Positions 27,977 to 36,721 of a DNA stretch of 64,000 nucleotides are shown one piece after another. Below the pieces are notes generated by a model. It did no database searches. It saw only the letters and a program-made list of their open reading frames with translations, and was not told the DNA's origin. The first letter of the stretch is position 1. Every line of letters starts with the position of its first letter. The stretch covers positions 31,544 through 95,543 of the forward strand of contig JAEWEO010000228.1 in NCBI GenBank assembly GCA_023389295.1, written 5' to 3'. The position numbers and the translations under genes are program-made. The DNA is from Bacillota bacterium. GTDB lineage: Bacteria; Bacillota; Clostridia; Lachnospirales; Lachnospiraceae.

Positions 27977-28876
27977 TTACCCCTTTATTGCACCAACTAA
28001 AACACCCTTCTCAAAATATTTTTGTATAAAAGGATAAAACGCAAAGATTGGGGCTGTTGAGACTACAATAACACAATACTTGACTAGCTGTTTATACATA
28101 ACAGCATCACCCGCAAAATCCGTAGCAACAACAGCAGTCGTGCTGCTGGTATCATTGGTGACCAGTATTTCTTTTAAAATAAGCTGAAGTGGAAATAATT
28201 CTCTATTTCGAAGATAAATTGAAGCATTAAACCAGGAATTCCACTGTCCAACAACTGTAAAGAGCATGAGAGTGGCAATTGTTGGTTTAATCAATGGCAG
28301 AATAATTTTAAACAAAATTGTCATTTTTCCTGCTCCATCAAGATTGGCTGATTCCTCCAAGCTTTCCGGTACCCCCATAATAGCAGTCCTAATAAGAATG
28401 ACATTATACACACCAAAGCATGTCGGTAAAATCATCGCTAATCTATTATTATAAAGACCTAATAACTGTGTATTAATGATGTACGATGAGATCATTCCTC
28501 CGTTAAATAACATTGTAAATGCCATAAGAAACATAATTATATTTCCCCATAATGCATCCTTTCGAGATACTGTATATCCAACCATTACAGTAATAAGCAT
28601 TCCAAGCGTTGTACTTGCTATTACATAAATAAACGTATTCAGATATCCCGTCCAGATTGAAATATTTTGAAATACCAATTTGTACCCTTCAATATTAAAG
28701 CCTTTAATTTTCCATATAACTCCACTATTTTGCATTACATAATTAGCATTGCTAAATGAAGCACATACCACATGCCATACCGGAAGAATACAAACAAAAA
28801 TAACAAAGCACATAAATAATGTATTAAATAATTTAAATGTAATTCGTGCGGGCGATTTTTTTCTTTCTACAATCAC
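27977..28876 (-). CDS. Oligosaccharide ABC transporter permease, LplC type
   Basis: Start at GTG 28876 (encoding M-I-V-E-R-K-K-S), seven bases after AAGGAGG. A longer frame reaching 29092 runs into the upstream permease gene and is rejected. The 299-residue protein has six membrane helices and the EAA loop motif, here ESLEESANLDGAGKMTIL, that contacts the ATPase. It is the second permease subunit of a CUT1-type sugar importer. No ATP-binding gene is nearby; in this family a shared MsmK-like ATPase encoded elsewhere is usual. The gap to the first permease gene is 13 bases. Confidence 0.92.
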   Translation of the reverse strand: MIVERKKSPARITFKLFNTLFMCFVIFVCILPVWHVVCASFSNANYVMQNSGVIWKIKGFNIEGYKLVFQNISIWTGYLNTFIYVIASTTLGMLITVMVGYTVSRKDALWGNIIMFLMAFTMLFNGGMISSYIINTQLLGLYNNRLAMILPTCFGVYNVILIRTAIMGVPESLEESANLDGAGKMTILFKIILPLIKPTIATLMLFTVVGQWNSWFNASIYLRNRELFPLQLILKEILVTNDTSSTTAVVATDFAGDAVMYKQLVKYCVIVVSTAPIFAFYPFIQKYFEKGVLVGAIKG

Positions 28877-28889
28877 GTATTTTTCCTCC

Positions 28890-29852
28890 TTAAAACAGAC
28901 TTGTTTCTGATGCTTTTTTACTGATATGGTTTGTAATAAGCAATAATGTAAGATTAATGATTGAATTAAACAAACTAACTGCAGTACTGTAGCCGTAATT
29001 AAACTCAACAAGTCCTTTTCTATAAACATAGCTGGAGATGATATCTGCTGTCTCATACACCTGTGAGTTATATAAAAGTATTGTCTTCTCACTTCCGACT
29101 GACATCATCATACCTACACGCATTATTAGCATGATAATAATAGTTGGCATAATTCCGGTTAATGTTACATGTATGGTTTGCTTCCAACGATTTGCTCCAT
29201 CAATAACGGCGGCTTCATAAAGTTCTTGATCAATTCCTGCTAATGCTGCCAAGAATACAATACTTCCCATTCCAAGTCCTTGCCATAAATCAGATAATAT
29301 GTAGAGAGTACGCCAGTTACTAGGAAAACTAAGAAGATTCTGTGTGGATCCTGTAAAGTGAGATACTAAGGCTGTTAGAACACCTCTAGAAGAACAAAAA
29401 TCAATAATAATACCTGAAACAACAACCATTGATATAAAATTAGGCATATAACTGATAGTTTGTACTGTTCCCTTAAACCATTTACTTCTTACTTCATTTA
29501 TAAGTAACGCAAAAATGATAGAAGCTGGAAATTCAATTAATAGTTGAAGTCCACTAAGTATTAAGGTGTTTTTTACTACTCTGACAAAATAGATTGATTG
29601 AAAAAAATCCAAGAAGTGTTTTAATCCAACAAATTGGCTCCCAAATATACCTAATTTTGGTTTATAATTTTCGAATGCCATTATCACACCAAACATTGGT
29701 AAGTAATTAAATAAAATCAATAAAATTATAGCTGGAATTGCCATGAGATAAGCAACTTTATTTCTTTTAAAGTCTTTAACTATAGCCTCTTTCGTAAATT
29801 TTTTTTGGTATGATGGAACACCCAGTTTTATCTGTCTTTTTTTTGCTAACAC
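28890..29852 (-). CDS. Oligosaccharide ABC transporter permease, LplB type
   Basis: A 320-residue protein with a basic cytoplasmic N-terminus and six membrane helices. FNYLPMFGVIMAFENYKP near residue 48 is a signature of the LplB/YteP group, and the EAA loop reads QELYEAAVIDGANRWKQT. With the downstream LplC-type subunit it forms the channel of a CUT1-type importer. The translated frame begins MLAKKRQIKLG. The gene is preceded by an intercistronic hairpin at 29947-29974, which separates it from the binding-protein gene. Confidence 0.92.
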   Translation of the reverse strand: MLAKKRQIKLGVPSYQKKFTKEAIVKDFKRNKVAYLMAIPAIILLILFNYLPMFGVIMAFENYKPKLGIFGSQFVGLKHFLDFFQSIYFVRVVKNTLILSGLQLLIEFPASIIFALLINEVRSKWFKGTVQTISYMPNFISMVVVSGIIIDFCSSRGVLTALVSHFTGSTQNLLSFPSNWRTLYILSDLWQGLGMGSIVFLAALAGIDQELYEAAVIDGANRWKQTIHVTLTGIMPTIIIMLIMRVGMMMSVGSEKTILLYNSQVYETADIISSYVYRKGLVEFNYGYSTAVSLFNSIINLTLLLITNHISKKASETSLF

Positions 29853-29946
29853 ATTAAATTATCCTTTCTATACGTTTTGATTTTCTAACTCTTATATTCT
29901 CCTAGCAAGTACATATATTTCGAAATGTGATACTCATAATTTATGG

Positions 29947-29974
29947 AACAAGCCTGCATATAGCAGGCTTGTTT
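29947..29974 (-). promoter_or_regulatory. Intercistronic hairpin between binding protein and permease genes
   Basis: AACAAGCCTGC and GCAGGCTTGTT form a perfect 11-pair stem around ATATA. On the coding (minus) strand it is not followed by a strong T-run, so it is more likely a partial terminator or 3' stabiliser. Such elements let the binding protein be made in excess over the permeases. Confidence 0.6.
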
Positions 29975-30021
29975 TATGAGAAACAACATACTTAAAATGG
30001 CTGTCCTTTGACATTTTTATA

Positions 30022-31659
30022 CTATCTTTGTAAATAACGTTCTAATGATATTTGTTTTAATTCAATACAGCGGTCTAATCCAAACTCGTTAATTGTATTT
30101 ACAAAATCATCCCAATCTGTATTAATATCCTTAACACCTGTTATATATTGTGTCACTCTTTCCGTTGAGTAAGTTTGAATATTACTATATAAAGAAGCAT
30201 ATTCTCTATTCTCATCACTTGTCATAGTCGCTTGGGAAGGATAATTATAGTCCATACTCTGCTTCTCCCAAACATACATCATGTCAATAGAGCTTTGTGA
30301 GACGCCAGAAAGTTCTCTCGTCCAATCGTAAGAACAAGGTAACATGGATGGGGGAAGTGTATAAAAGGCCATTGCTTGTGCCATGGAAAGCCCATCCGGG
30401 TTTTTAGTGATTTTTTCTGTAAATATTGGTTCACCTTCTTCATTAAATGCAAAAGTATCTCCTTCGACACCATAATTCGCCAGCAATGAACCTTCTTCAG
30501 AGAAGATATAATCAAGCCATTTCATAGCTATTTCCTTGTTCTTACTATCAGCAGAGATCGCCATGCCTGCACCACCGATCATTGTACTTGCAAAACCTAT
30601 GTTACCTTCTTCACCAGAATCTGGTATTGGTCCATTCACAGCAATTAATTCAAAATTAGGATCCTCACTTGCAGCTTTATACATATCAGCCATTGTATAC
30701 ATAGAGTTGAATACTCCTGTCTGTCCTGTAGTTACCATTGCTGTATCTACAAAAAAAGCATTTTGCTTCGTCATAAAGTCAGGATCAATCAATCCCTTCT
30801 TATACCAATCAGCTAATACGGTAAGATATTCTTTCATTTTATCGGATGTATCATTAAAAGAAACTTTTCCATCTATATTAAGAAAAGATCCAGTAAAAAT
30901 GCCAGATGCTATATCAAAGCCTTGACCGTAAAAACCTAAGGAACCACATAACGCCAAAGGCGCATATGCTCCTTTTTCCTCCTTAAAGGCAGTAAGTACC
31001 GTCTCCCATTCTGAGACAGTTCTTGGTACATCCAGACCCAAATCATCTAACCAATCTTTCCTCATCATTAGACCCATCCACGGCGGTTGTGGAGATTGAT
31101 AAATCGCATATAGTGCAGCAATTCTACTGCTATCCGTAGTACTATTTCTTTCTATCTCTGTGCTCTGTGTTCTTAGTTTATTATAGTTAGATAAATATGT
31201 ATCAAGATATGGTGTCAAATCAAGGTAAATCCCATCATCAATACCGGCATCCATACCATCCTGATATGCACCTGGACCATAGATTAGATCCGGTAATTCA
31301 CCGGATGCAATCATAAGATTAAATGCATCTGTACTTCCTTGAGGTACCGTTTGAAATTCGATATGTACATTGGTTCTCTTCTCCAATTCTTGGAAGAATG
31401 CATTCTCATTGTAATCTTTTGCAACAGTTGCCAAATTTGTATCCATTGATCCAGCATACATTGTTAAAGTTATCTTTTCTTCTGAAAGTGGTAAAGTGAC
31501 TCCCTTAGACTCTGAATCTGTTGATATATTTTCCCCCTGAGCAGCTGGTGTTACATTGTTTTTCGTAGTTTCCGATGAATTCTTACTACATCCAATACCA
31601 TTTGTTGCAAGGATTGCAATTAATGTAGTAATTGCTATAATTTTTTTCATTTTCTTCAT
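30022..31659 (-). CDS. Extracellular sugar-binding lipoprotein, LplA type
   Basis: A 545-residue binding protein for the importer. A signal peptide (MKKMKKIIAITTLIAILATN) ends in GIGC, the lipobox. The mature part has typical CUT1 binding-protein features: LTMYAGSMDTNLA, FQTVPQGSTDAFNLMIASGELPDLI-type text (landmark IASGELPDLI), a hinge region and aromatic residues (WMGLMMRKDWLDDLGL, landmark MRKDWLDDLGLD). Length above 500 residues is usual for the oligosaccharide-binding LplA group. The start follows AAGGAG by eight bases. The ligand is unknown; the neighbouring GH3 and esterases point to a decorated plant oligosaccharide. Confidence 0.92.
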   Translation of the reverse strand: MKKMKKIIAITTLIAILATNGIGCSKNSSETTKNNVTPAAQGENISTDSESKGVTLPLSEEKITLTMYAGSMDTNLATVAKDYNENAFFQELEKRTNVHIEFQTVPQGSTDAFNLMIASGELPDLIYGPGAYQDGMDAGIDDGIYLDLTPYLDTYLSNYNKLRTQSTEIERNSTTDSSRIAALYAIYQSPQPPWMGLMMRKDWLDDLGLDVPRTVSEWETVLTAFKEEKGAYAPLALCGSLGFYGQGFDIASGIFTGSFLNIDGKVSFNDTSDKMKEYLTVLADWYKKGLIDPDFMTKQNAFFVDTAMVTTGQTGVFNSMYTMADMYKAASEDPNFELIAVNGPIPDSGEEGNIGFASTMIGGAGMAISADSKNKEIAMKWLDYIFSEEGSLLANYGVEGDTFAFNEEGEPIFTEKITKNPDGLSMAQAMAFYTLPPSMLPCSYDWTRELSGVSQSSIDMMYVWEKQSMDYNYPSQATMTSDENREYASLYSNIQTYSTERVTQYITGVKDINTDWDDFVNTINEFGLDRCIELKQISLERYLQR

Positions 31660-31738
31660 TACCAGTTCTCCTTCATAATTTAATACTATATAAGCGATTG
31701 CTAAACTTGTTATTCTTGTAAATCCCCTTTTTCATAAT

Positions 31739-31771
31739 CGTTCTGCAGAACGTTTTGCAATATTCATTATA
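31739..31771 (-). promoter_or_regulatory. Promoter -10 and palindromic operator for the sugar importer
   Basis: On the minus strand a perfect TATAAT (31771-31766) has no good -35 box 17 bases upstream, which suits an activator-dependent promoter. About seven bases past the expected start lies the 14-base perfect palindrome CGTTCTGCAGAACG (31752-31739). It is a candidate operator for a sugar-responsive regulator, and could also fold in the RNA. Confidence 0.45.
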
Positions 31772-31837
31772 GAGAAAAATAACGTAAATTAGTAGGTTCA
31801 TTATTGGATAATCGATACACAAAATTAATCATTTACT

Positions 31838-32671
31838 CTATATTCCTATATTTCCACTATTGATTCCCGCACTATTTTTCTCAAGTGGAAGCCAACCAAG
31901 GACCTTATAGATATACTTATTCCAAAAATCCCATTCATGTCCTCCCGGACCTTCTTCAAAAATCACATCAAATCCAAGCTCTGAAAGATAATCATATAAT
32001 AGGGCAGAACTAGAAAGAAGACTATCTTGCTGACCACAGGCCAAATAAATCTTTGGTAGGTCTGAACTCTCTACAACTAGTTTTTTCGCTAGCCATTTTG
32101 GATTCATATCGCTATCTAAAATCTTTGATAAATCCCCAAAGCAACTTTGGGCATAGCTACGAGAGGAAAGAAAGAATGCTTCCTCATCCGTTCTCTTATC
32201 CATGTCATCAATAATTAAGGCAGATGACAGACCCGCTATATATCCGAAAGTCTCATGGTATTTTAAACCATTACGTATTGCTCCATAGCCACCCATGGAA
32301 AGACCTGCAATAAAGGTATCTTCCCTTTTATTTGATAAGTGGAACATCTTCCTTGTTATTTCTATCAGTTCTTTACCGATAAATTCTCCATATAGATTAT
32401 GTGTATTCGGCTGATCAACATAAAACATATTATCACCGGAAGGCATTACAACCACCAGATCATTCTCCTCTGCCCACCTTAGTATATTTGTCCCTGATAT
32501 CCAGTCTGTGTAATTACCGAACACACCATGCAATAAGTATAATGTCTTATAAGGTTTATTTTCCCTTACCGGCATTCCGGGAAAAGCAAGCTTGTCCACA
32601 GGTAAGATTACATTCATGGGTACAGTTCTCATTAGAGATTTAGAAAAGAAATTAACTTGAATTAATGCCAT
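31838..32671 (-). CDS. Esterase D / tributyrin-esterase-like alpha/beta hydrolase
   Basis: A 277-residue soluble esterase of the esterase D superfamily, which includes S-formylglutathione hydrolases and feruloyl or acetyl esterases. Landmarks are YLLHGVFGNYTDWI (oxyanion region), FIAGLSMGGYGAIRNGL (nucleophile Ser in GLSMGG), YLACGQQDSLL (acid Asp) and PGGHEWDFWNKYI (catalytic His). The start follows AAAGGAG. It lies upstream of the importer genes on the same strand, 178 bases before the binding-protein gene, and probably belongs to the same regulon. Together with the type B esterase it suggests ester-decorated oligosaccharides as substrate. Confidence 0.88.
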   Translation of the reverse strand: MALIQVNFFSKSLMRTVPMNVILPVDKLAFPGMPVRENKPYKTLYLLHGVFGNYTDWISGTNILRWAEENDLVVVMPSGDNMFYVDQPNTHNLYGEFIGKELIEITRKMFHLSNKREDTFIAGLSMGGYGAIRNGLKYHETFGYIAGLSSALIIDDMDKRTDEEAFFLSSRSYAQSCFGDLSKILDSDMNPKWLAKKLVVESSDLPKIYLACGQQDSLLSSSALLYDYLSELGFDVIFEEGPGGHEWDFWNKYIYKVLGWLPLEKNSAGINSGNIGI

Positions 32672-32870
32672 AATGGATCTCCTTTTTTGTTATTTTCCAA
32701 TACTTATAATAAAATGGTGCAATTACCTACATTTATTTTAAGTAATATAAATTTAAAAAGTAGACCCAATATTGAATATTCATTACCAAAATACAACATA
32801 CTCCATATATTACATATTATCTTTTAAAGGTAAAATGCGTTGTAAAGGAACGTTAAGTAGGGGTAAAAAC

Positions 32871-33812
32871 ATGCAGACGGATAAACGGTTAACAAAAGCA
32901 TATGACAATGCGCATATTGAATATTTTGATGAAAATTCAAAATTTATCATCTTTAGTGATATACATCGCGGAGATGACAGCGTATCCGATGAGTTTGCCA
33001 GAAATCAGAATATGTTTCTTCATGCACTCAATCATTATTATCAGAAGGGATTTGTATATGTGGAAGCCGGTGACGGTGATGAGCTCTGGGAATATTCTAA
33101 TTTTAAACATATACGCCTCGCTCATACGGATATCTTTGTGGCTTTAAAAAAGTTTTTTGATAAAAACCGTCTAATTATGTTATACGGAAACCATAATATA
33201 TTTTTGAAGAGCAAAAAATTTGTATCGGACAACTACTTTACCTTTTATGATGAATATAATCAGGAACGGATTGATTTATTTAAGGATTTGCAACCACAGG
33301 AAGCACTCCTTTTAAAGCATAAGGCTACCGGTCAAGAAATTCTAATTGTTCATGGCCATCAGGGAGATTTTATGAATGATCAGGCATGGAGAATTTCCAT
33401 GCTTTTACTCCGGTATTTTTGGCGATTTATGCATGTTGTCGGATTTGAAAATCCCTCAAGCCCAGCTAGAAATCTATATAAACGACATAAGGTTGAAAAA
33501 GTATATAATAAGTGGATTGAAAAGCACAAAATGATGCTTATTTGTGGGCATACACACAGACCAAAGTTCCCAAAGGCCGACGAACTACCGTATTTTAACA
33601 CCGGCTGCTGCATCCACACAAGAGGTATCTCCGGAATTGAAATAGAAAATGATAAAATCACCTTGGTGAGTTGGAGAATGATTGCCGATCTTAGTGGAAT
33701 TATTCGTATATCCAGACAAGTGACAAGAGGTCCGGAACCGATTGAACGGTATGACTGCATGAAAAATCCTTATTCCTCTAACTGTAGTAAAATTTCATAT
33801 GATGATGAATGA
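32871..33812 (+). CDS. Calcineurin-like metallophosphoesterase
   Basis: Start chosen at ATG 32871 (MQTDKRLTKAYDNA), seven bases after AGGGG; an ATG at 32835 with a weaker site is possible. The 313-residue protein has all metal-binding blocks of the calcineurin-like fold in order: FSDIHRGDD, EAGDGDELWE, LYGNHN, VHGHQGDF and CGHTHRP. The middle region (about 195-235) is hydrophobic and aromatic and may bind lipid or membrane. It resembles UDP-diacylglucosamine-hydrolase-like relatives, but the substrate is not predictable. The next gene starts 125 bases downstream on the same strand. Confidence 0.88.
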   Translation: MQTDKRLTKAYDNAHIEYFDENSKFIIFSDIHRGDDSVSDEFARNQNMFLHALNHYYQKGFVYVEAGDGDELWEYSNFKHIRLAHTDIFVALKKFFDKNRLIMLYGNHNIFLKSKKFVSDNYFTFYDEYNQERIDLFKDLQPQEALLLKHKATGQEILIVHGHQGDFMNDQAWRISMLLLRYFWRFMHVVGFENPSSPARNLYKRHKVEKVYNKWIEKHKMMLICGHTHRPKFPKADELPYFNTGCCIHTRGISGIEIENDKITLVSWRMIADLSGIIRISRQVTRGPEPIERYDCMKNPYSSNCSKISYDDE

Positions 33813-33937
33813 TTGAAGCTCCATTGCTTCCAACCATAATATGTTTTTATAAAACAGAACCTCCATGGGTAATCTATCTATGTAAGATGTATTTTCATCT
33901 TTCTTTGTCCGCCAAAAGCGGAGGAATGGAGGTATTT

Positions 33938-34366
33938 ATGAAAGTAAAGGAGATAATGTCAAAAGACATCGCAAAATTAAGATCTGATGACTCTATTGAA
34001 AGAGCTGCCCAGCTTATGAAGCAATATAACTGTGGTTCTATTCCTGTGTGTACCGATGACAAAATCATTGGTATCGTAACAGACCGAGATATAGCGGTCA
34101 GATCTGTAGCCTCCGGCGAAGATGTCTCAAAAAAAAGAGTCGGCGATATTATGACAGCTAATGTAGTATTTGGCAGTCCTGAAATGAATGTGGATGATGC
34201 CGCAAAATTAATGAGCGATAGACAGATACGCAGATTACCTATCGTTGAAAATAACGATCTCATTGGTATTGTAGCACTCGGAGATATCTCATTAGAGCCT
34301 TCTTGTCAAAATTGCGCCGAAGATGCTCTATGCAACATTTCAAAACCAGGCATGAATATCCGTTAG
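33938..34366 (+). CDS. Two-CBS-domain protein
   Basis: Start at ATG 33938 (MKVKEIMSKDI), seven bases after GGAGG. The 142-residue protein consists of a tandem CBS pair: VKEIMSKDIAKLRSDDSIERAAQLM...IGIVTDRDIAVR (about 2-65) and VGDIMTANVVFGSPEMNVDDAAKLM...IGIVALGDIS (about 68-125). The spaces between motifs are normal. Such free-standing modules bind adenine nucleotides and regulate partners that cannot be named here. The C-terminal tail has three Cys (SCQNCAEDALC), unusual for the family and possibly a metal site. A strong terminator follows. Confidence 0.92.
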   Translation: MKVKEIMSKDIAKLRSDDSIERAAQLMKQYNCGSIPVCTDDKIIGIVTDRDIAVRSVASGEDVSKKRVGDIMTANVVFGSPEMNVDDAAKLMSDRQIRRLPIVENNDLIGIVALGDISLEPSCQNCAEDALCNISKPGMNIR

Positions 34367-34395
34367 TTAATAACCTCCCAATTGTCTTAAATTAT

Positions 34396-34436
34396 AAAAA
34401 ACAAAGAATGGATGCTTCATCCATTCTTTGTTTTTT
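34396..34436. terminator. Bidirectional terminator
   Basis: ACAAAGAATGGATG and CATCCATTCTTTGT pair perfectly around a three-base loop, flanked by A- and T-runs. Confidence 0.9.
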
Positions 34437-34579
34437 CACAGAAACTGAAACCATTTGAAATTAAAGTAGCTTCCCGGCAAGAACTTCTTTGAGGTTGCTT
34501 AATATTACTTAATTTTCTCTTTGATTTTTACTATATACATGTTACAATTGATCTTATTCATTAAATTAGGAGGCAGTTT

Positions 34580-35353
34580 ATGAAAAAGCTTTCAAAATTA
34601 TTCCAATGGAAAGATCGAACACCAATCTCCATTGTATATACTTTACTCCGATTATCCGTTATCCTGGTGATTATTGATCAGATACCCAATAGAGATTATG
34701 AAAATATCTTTTTATGCATCCTCACTCTTATTCTATTTTTAATCCCCAGTTTTATCGAGAAGCGCATTCATATTGATATTCCGGATACTTTAGAGACTAT
34801 CATACTACTGTTTATTTTCTCAGCAGAGATACTTGGTGAAATCAAAGAATACTATATTCTTTATCCTTATTGGGATACCATTCTTCATACCCTAAACGGT
34901 TTCCTAGCTGCAGCCATAGGTTTTTCTTTGATTAATATCTTAAATAAAAATGAGAAGTTTGCTTTCTCGCTATCTCCGATTTTTGTAACTTTGGTGGCTT
35001 TTTGTTTCTCTATGACCATCGGTGTTATCTGGGAATTTTTTGAGTTCTTTATGGATCAATTTATCGGATTTGATATGCAAAAGGATACTTATATTAATGC
35101 CTTCCAGTCTGTTTTGCTAAATCCAAACGGCAATAACATTCCTGTAAAGGTAGAAATTGATTCTTTGGTGGTAAATGGCGAAACCTGGAATGCCTATATT
35201 GATATCGGCTTAATTGATACGATGATGGATCTTTTGGTTAATTTTATCGGCGCAAGTATCTTTTCCATCTTTGGATATGTATACATTAAAAATCAGGATA
35301 AAAGTTCTTTCTTAAAACGCTTTATCCTTAAAGTAAAAAAGAATGAGGATTAA
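34580..35353 (+). CDS. YjdF/DUF2238-like membrane protein
   Basis: A 257-residue protein with about six membrane helices and a soluble insertion (residues about 180-215). YWDTILHTLNGFLAAAIGF and IGVIWEFFEFFMDQFIG, plus DTMMDLLVNFIGA, match the pattern of DUF2238 (YjdF) membrane proteins, whose conserved Asp, His and Glu residues lie in or near the membrane. Function is unknown. The start follows AGGAGG. Its terminator overlaps its own stop and the end of the convergent GGDEF gene. Confidence 0.65.
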   Translation: MKKLSKLFQWKDRTPISIVYTLLRLSVILVIIDQIPNRDYENIFLCILTLILFLIPSFIEKRIHIDIPDTLETIILLFIFSAEILGEIKEYYILYPYWDTILHTLNGFLAAAIGFSLINILNKNEKFAFSLSPIFVTLVAFCFSMTIGVIWEFFEFFMDQFIGFDMQKDTYINAFQSVLLNPNGNNIPVKVEIDSLVVNGETWNAYIDIGLIDTMMDLLVNFIGASIFSIFGYVYIKNQDKSSFLKRFILKVKKNED

Positions 35354-35376
35354 TATCTTCATTCTTTGTTTTTTCT
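35335..35376. terminator. Bidirectional terminator overlapping two gene ends
   Basis: AAAGAATGAGGAT and ATCTTCATTCTTT pair with one mismatch, between A- and T-runs. The stem includes the stop codons of both convergent genes. It is similar in sequence to the terminator at 34396-34436. Confidence 0.8.
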
Positions 35377-36528
35377 CTCAAGGGAATGTGCAAGTCGATT
35401 CACTACATTCTCTCTTTTTTTATTCTTATTTTGATACATCAGGTTATCTACATGATGAATGAATTGATCTATACTATAGTTCTTCGAGTCAAAAATATCT
35501 GCGCCTAAACTACATTCTAAACGGTATTCTTTTTGAGAGTTCAAATTATATCGCTCAAACGCTTCCTCAATCCGATTAATCGTACTCTCTAAATTTTCTA
35601 CATTCTCACAGCTGATCATAATTAAGAATTCATCGCCACCCATACGGACGACAATATCATTCTTACGAATCTCGCTACGAATAATCTTCACGGCAGTTTT
35701 TATCGCAAAATCTCCCTCCATATGACCGTAATTATCATTAATCTCCTTCAACTTGTCCAAATCCACGTATATCAACCCAAATTTTTCATAGTTTTGCTGT
35801 ATTTTTTGTGTAATGTAATAGTCAAAAGAACCACGTGCCAAAGCTCCGGTCAAATCATCAAGGCGTACCATTCTTTTTTGCGAGAATATAAATATGCCTA
35901 CCAAGGAGAATGCTGAACAACTCCATATCAGTAAGGGTCCATAAAAAATCGTCTGAAACAAGCCACCCATAACCGGTAAGCCACTAAAAATCAGAAGCAT
36001 AATCCCCTCATTGGCAGGAAAGTTTCGCCTTCGAATAAAGATAATAAACATTCCATAAATAGCATAAACAAATGATATAAAGGCAGATACCAAGTAAAGA
36101 GGTCCCCTATGGTATACATTCATACTATCTATATAGTAAACATAATGATAAGTAGGTGATAATACAGTTAGTACAAAATTAATTAATACCGGTACGTAAA
36201 AAATGTAATACTTTTTCTTAATTTCTCCCGGATTGGAATGAATTAATCTACGGACCAATATATACCAGTAACTGGTTATAACTGGTGCTAAAATAAAAAG
36301 TATGCCATTTAGAATAATCGATACTAAGATTAACCACTCTACCGGCCTTTCATTAATCAAGCAGGTGATCGTTTCTAAGATCAACTGAAGAAAAACGAGT
36401 AGTGATAGCCGAAGGAATAGCCGGTTAAATTCATCCTTCCTTTCTAAGTACTCAGATGCAACTATGTTTACGAGCATTAACATCAATATGGCTATGATAT
36501 TAGTATCTATCTTTAAAAATAACTCCAT
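35359..36528 (-). CDS. Membrane-anchored diguanylate cyclase (GGDEF)
   Basis: A 389-residue protein with seven membrane helices (about residues 8-205) and a C-terminal GGDEF domain (about 215-380). The active-site motif reads RMGGDEF, which is intact, so synthesis of c-di-GMP is expected. The metal and substrate residues appear in IYVDLDKLKEINDNYGHMEGD. An RxxD inhibitory site is not evident ahead of the motif. The membrane part resembles a 7TM sensor without an obvious ligand-binding domain. The start follows AGGAAGAG. It is a single gene. Confidence 0.92.
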   Translation of the reverse strand: MELFLKIDTNIIAILMLMLVNIVASEYLERKDEFNRLFLRLSLLVFLQLILETITCLINERPVEWLILVSIILNGILFILAPVITSYWYILVRRLIHSNPGEIKKKYYIFYVPVLINFVLTVLSPTYHYVYYIDSMNVYHRGPLYLVSAFISFVYAIYGMFIIFIRRRNFPANEGIMLLIFSGLPVMGGLFQTIFYGPLLIWSCSAFSLVGIFIFSQKRMVRLDDLTGALARGSFDYYITQKIQQNYEKFGLIYVDLDKLKEINDNYGHMEGDFAIKTAVKIIRSEIRKNDIVVRMGGDEFLIMISCENVENLESTINRIEEAFERYNLNSQKEYRLECSLGADIFDSKNYSIDQFIHHVDNLMYQNKNKKRENVVNRLAHSLERKNKE

Positions 36529-36605
36529 TCTCTTCCTACTTTCTGAACAGCAAGGCTTTGTTTGTTATTTCTTTTATCTTAAGTAAATAAAAATATGTTT
36601 TCCTT

Positions 36606-36713
36606 AAAGCCACTTCATAACAATTGCTCGTCAAACCATGTTTTATATCACTTAATTATCGAGAAAGTGATTGTACACATTAACGAAGCTAGATTTACCA
36701 AGTGGCTTTTGGC
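36606..36713 (-). terminator. Long hairpin after the second truA
   Basis: AAAGCCACTT (36606-36615) and AAGTGGCTTT pair around a loop of about 85 bases that contains an inner hairpin (ATCACTT / AAAGTGAT). On the minus strand it begins nine bases after the TruA-like gene stops, so it probably ends that transcript. Confidence 0.5.
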
Positions 36714-36721
36714 ACCTATAA

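Noticed and set aside
28877..29092. A 72-codon N-terminal extension of the LplC-type permease
   Set aside because: It lies within the upstream permease gene in another frame; GTG at 28876 with AAGGAGG gives a normal length of 299 residues.
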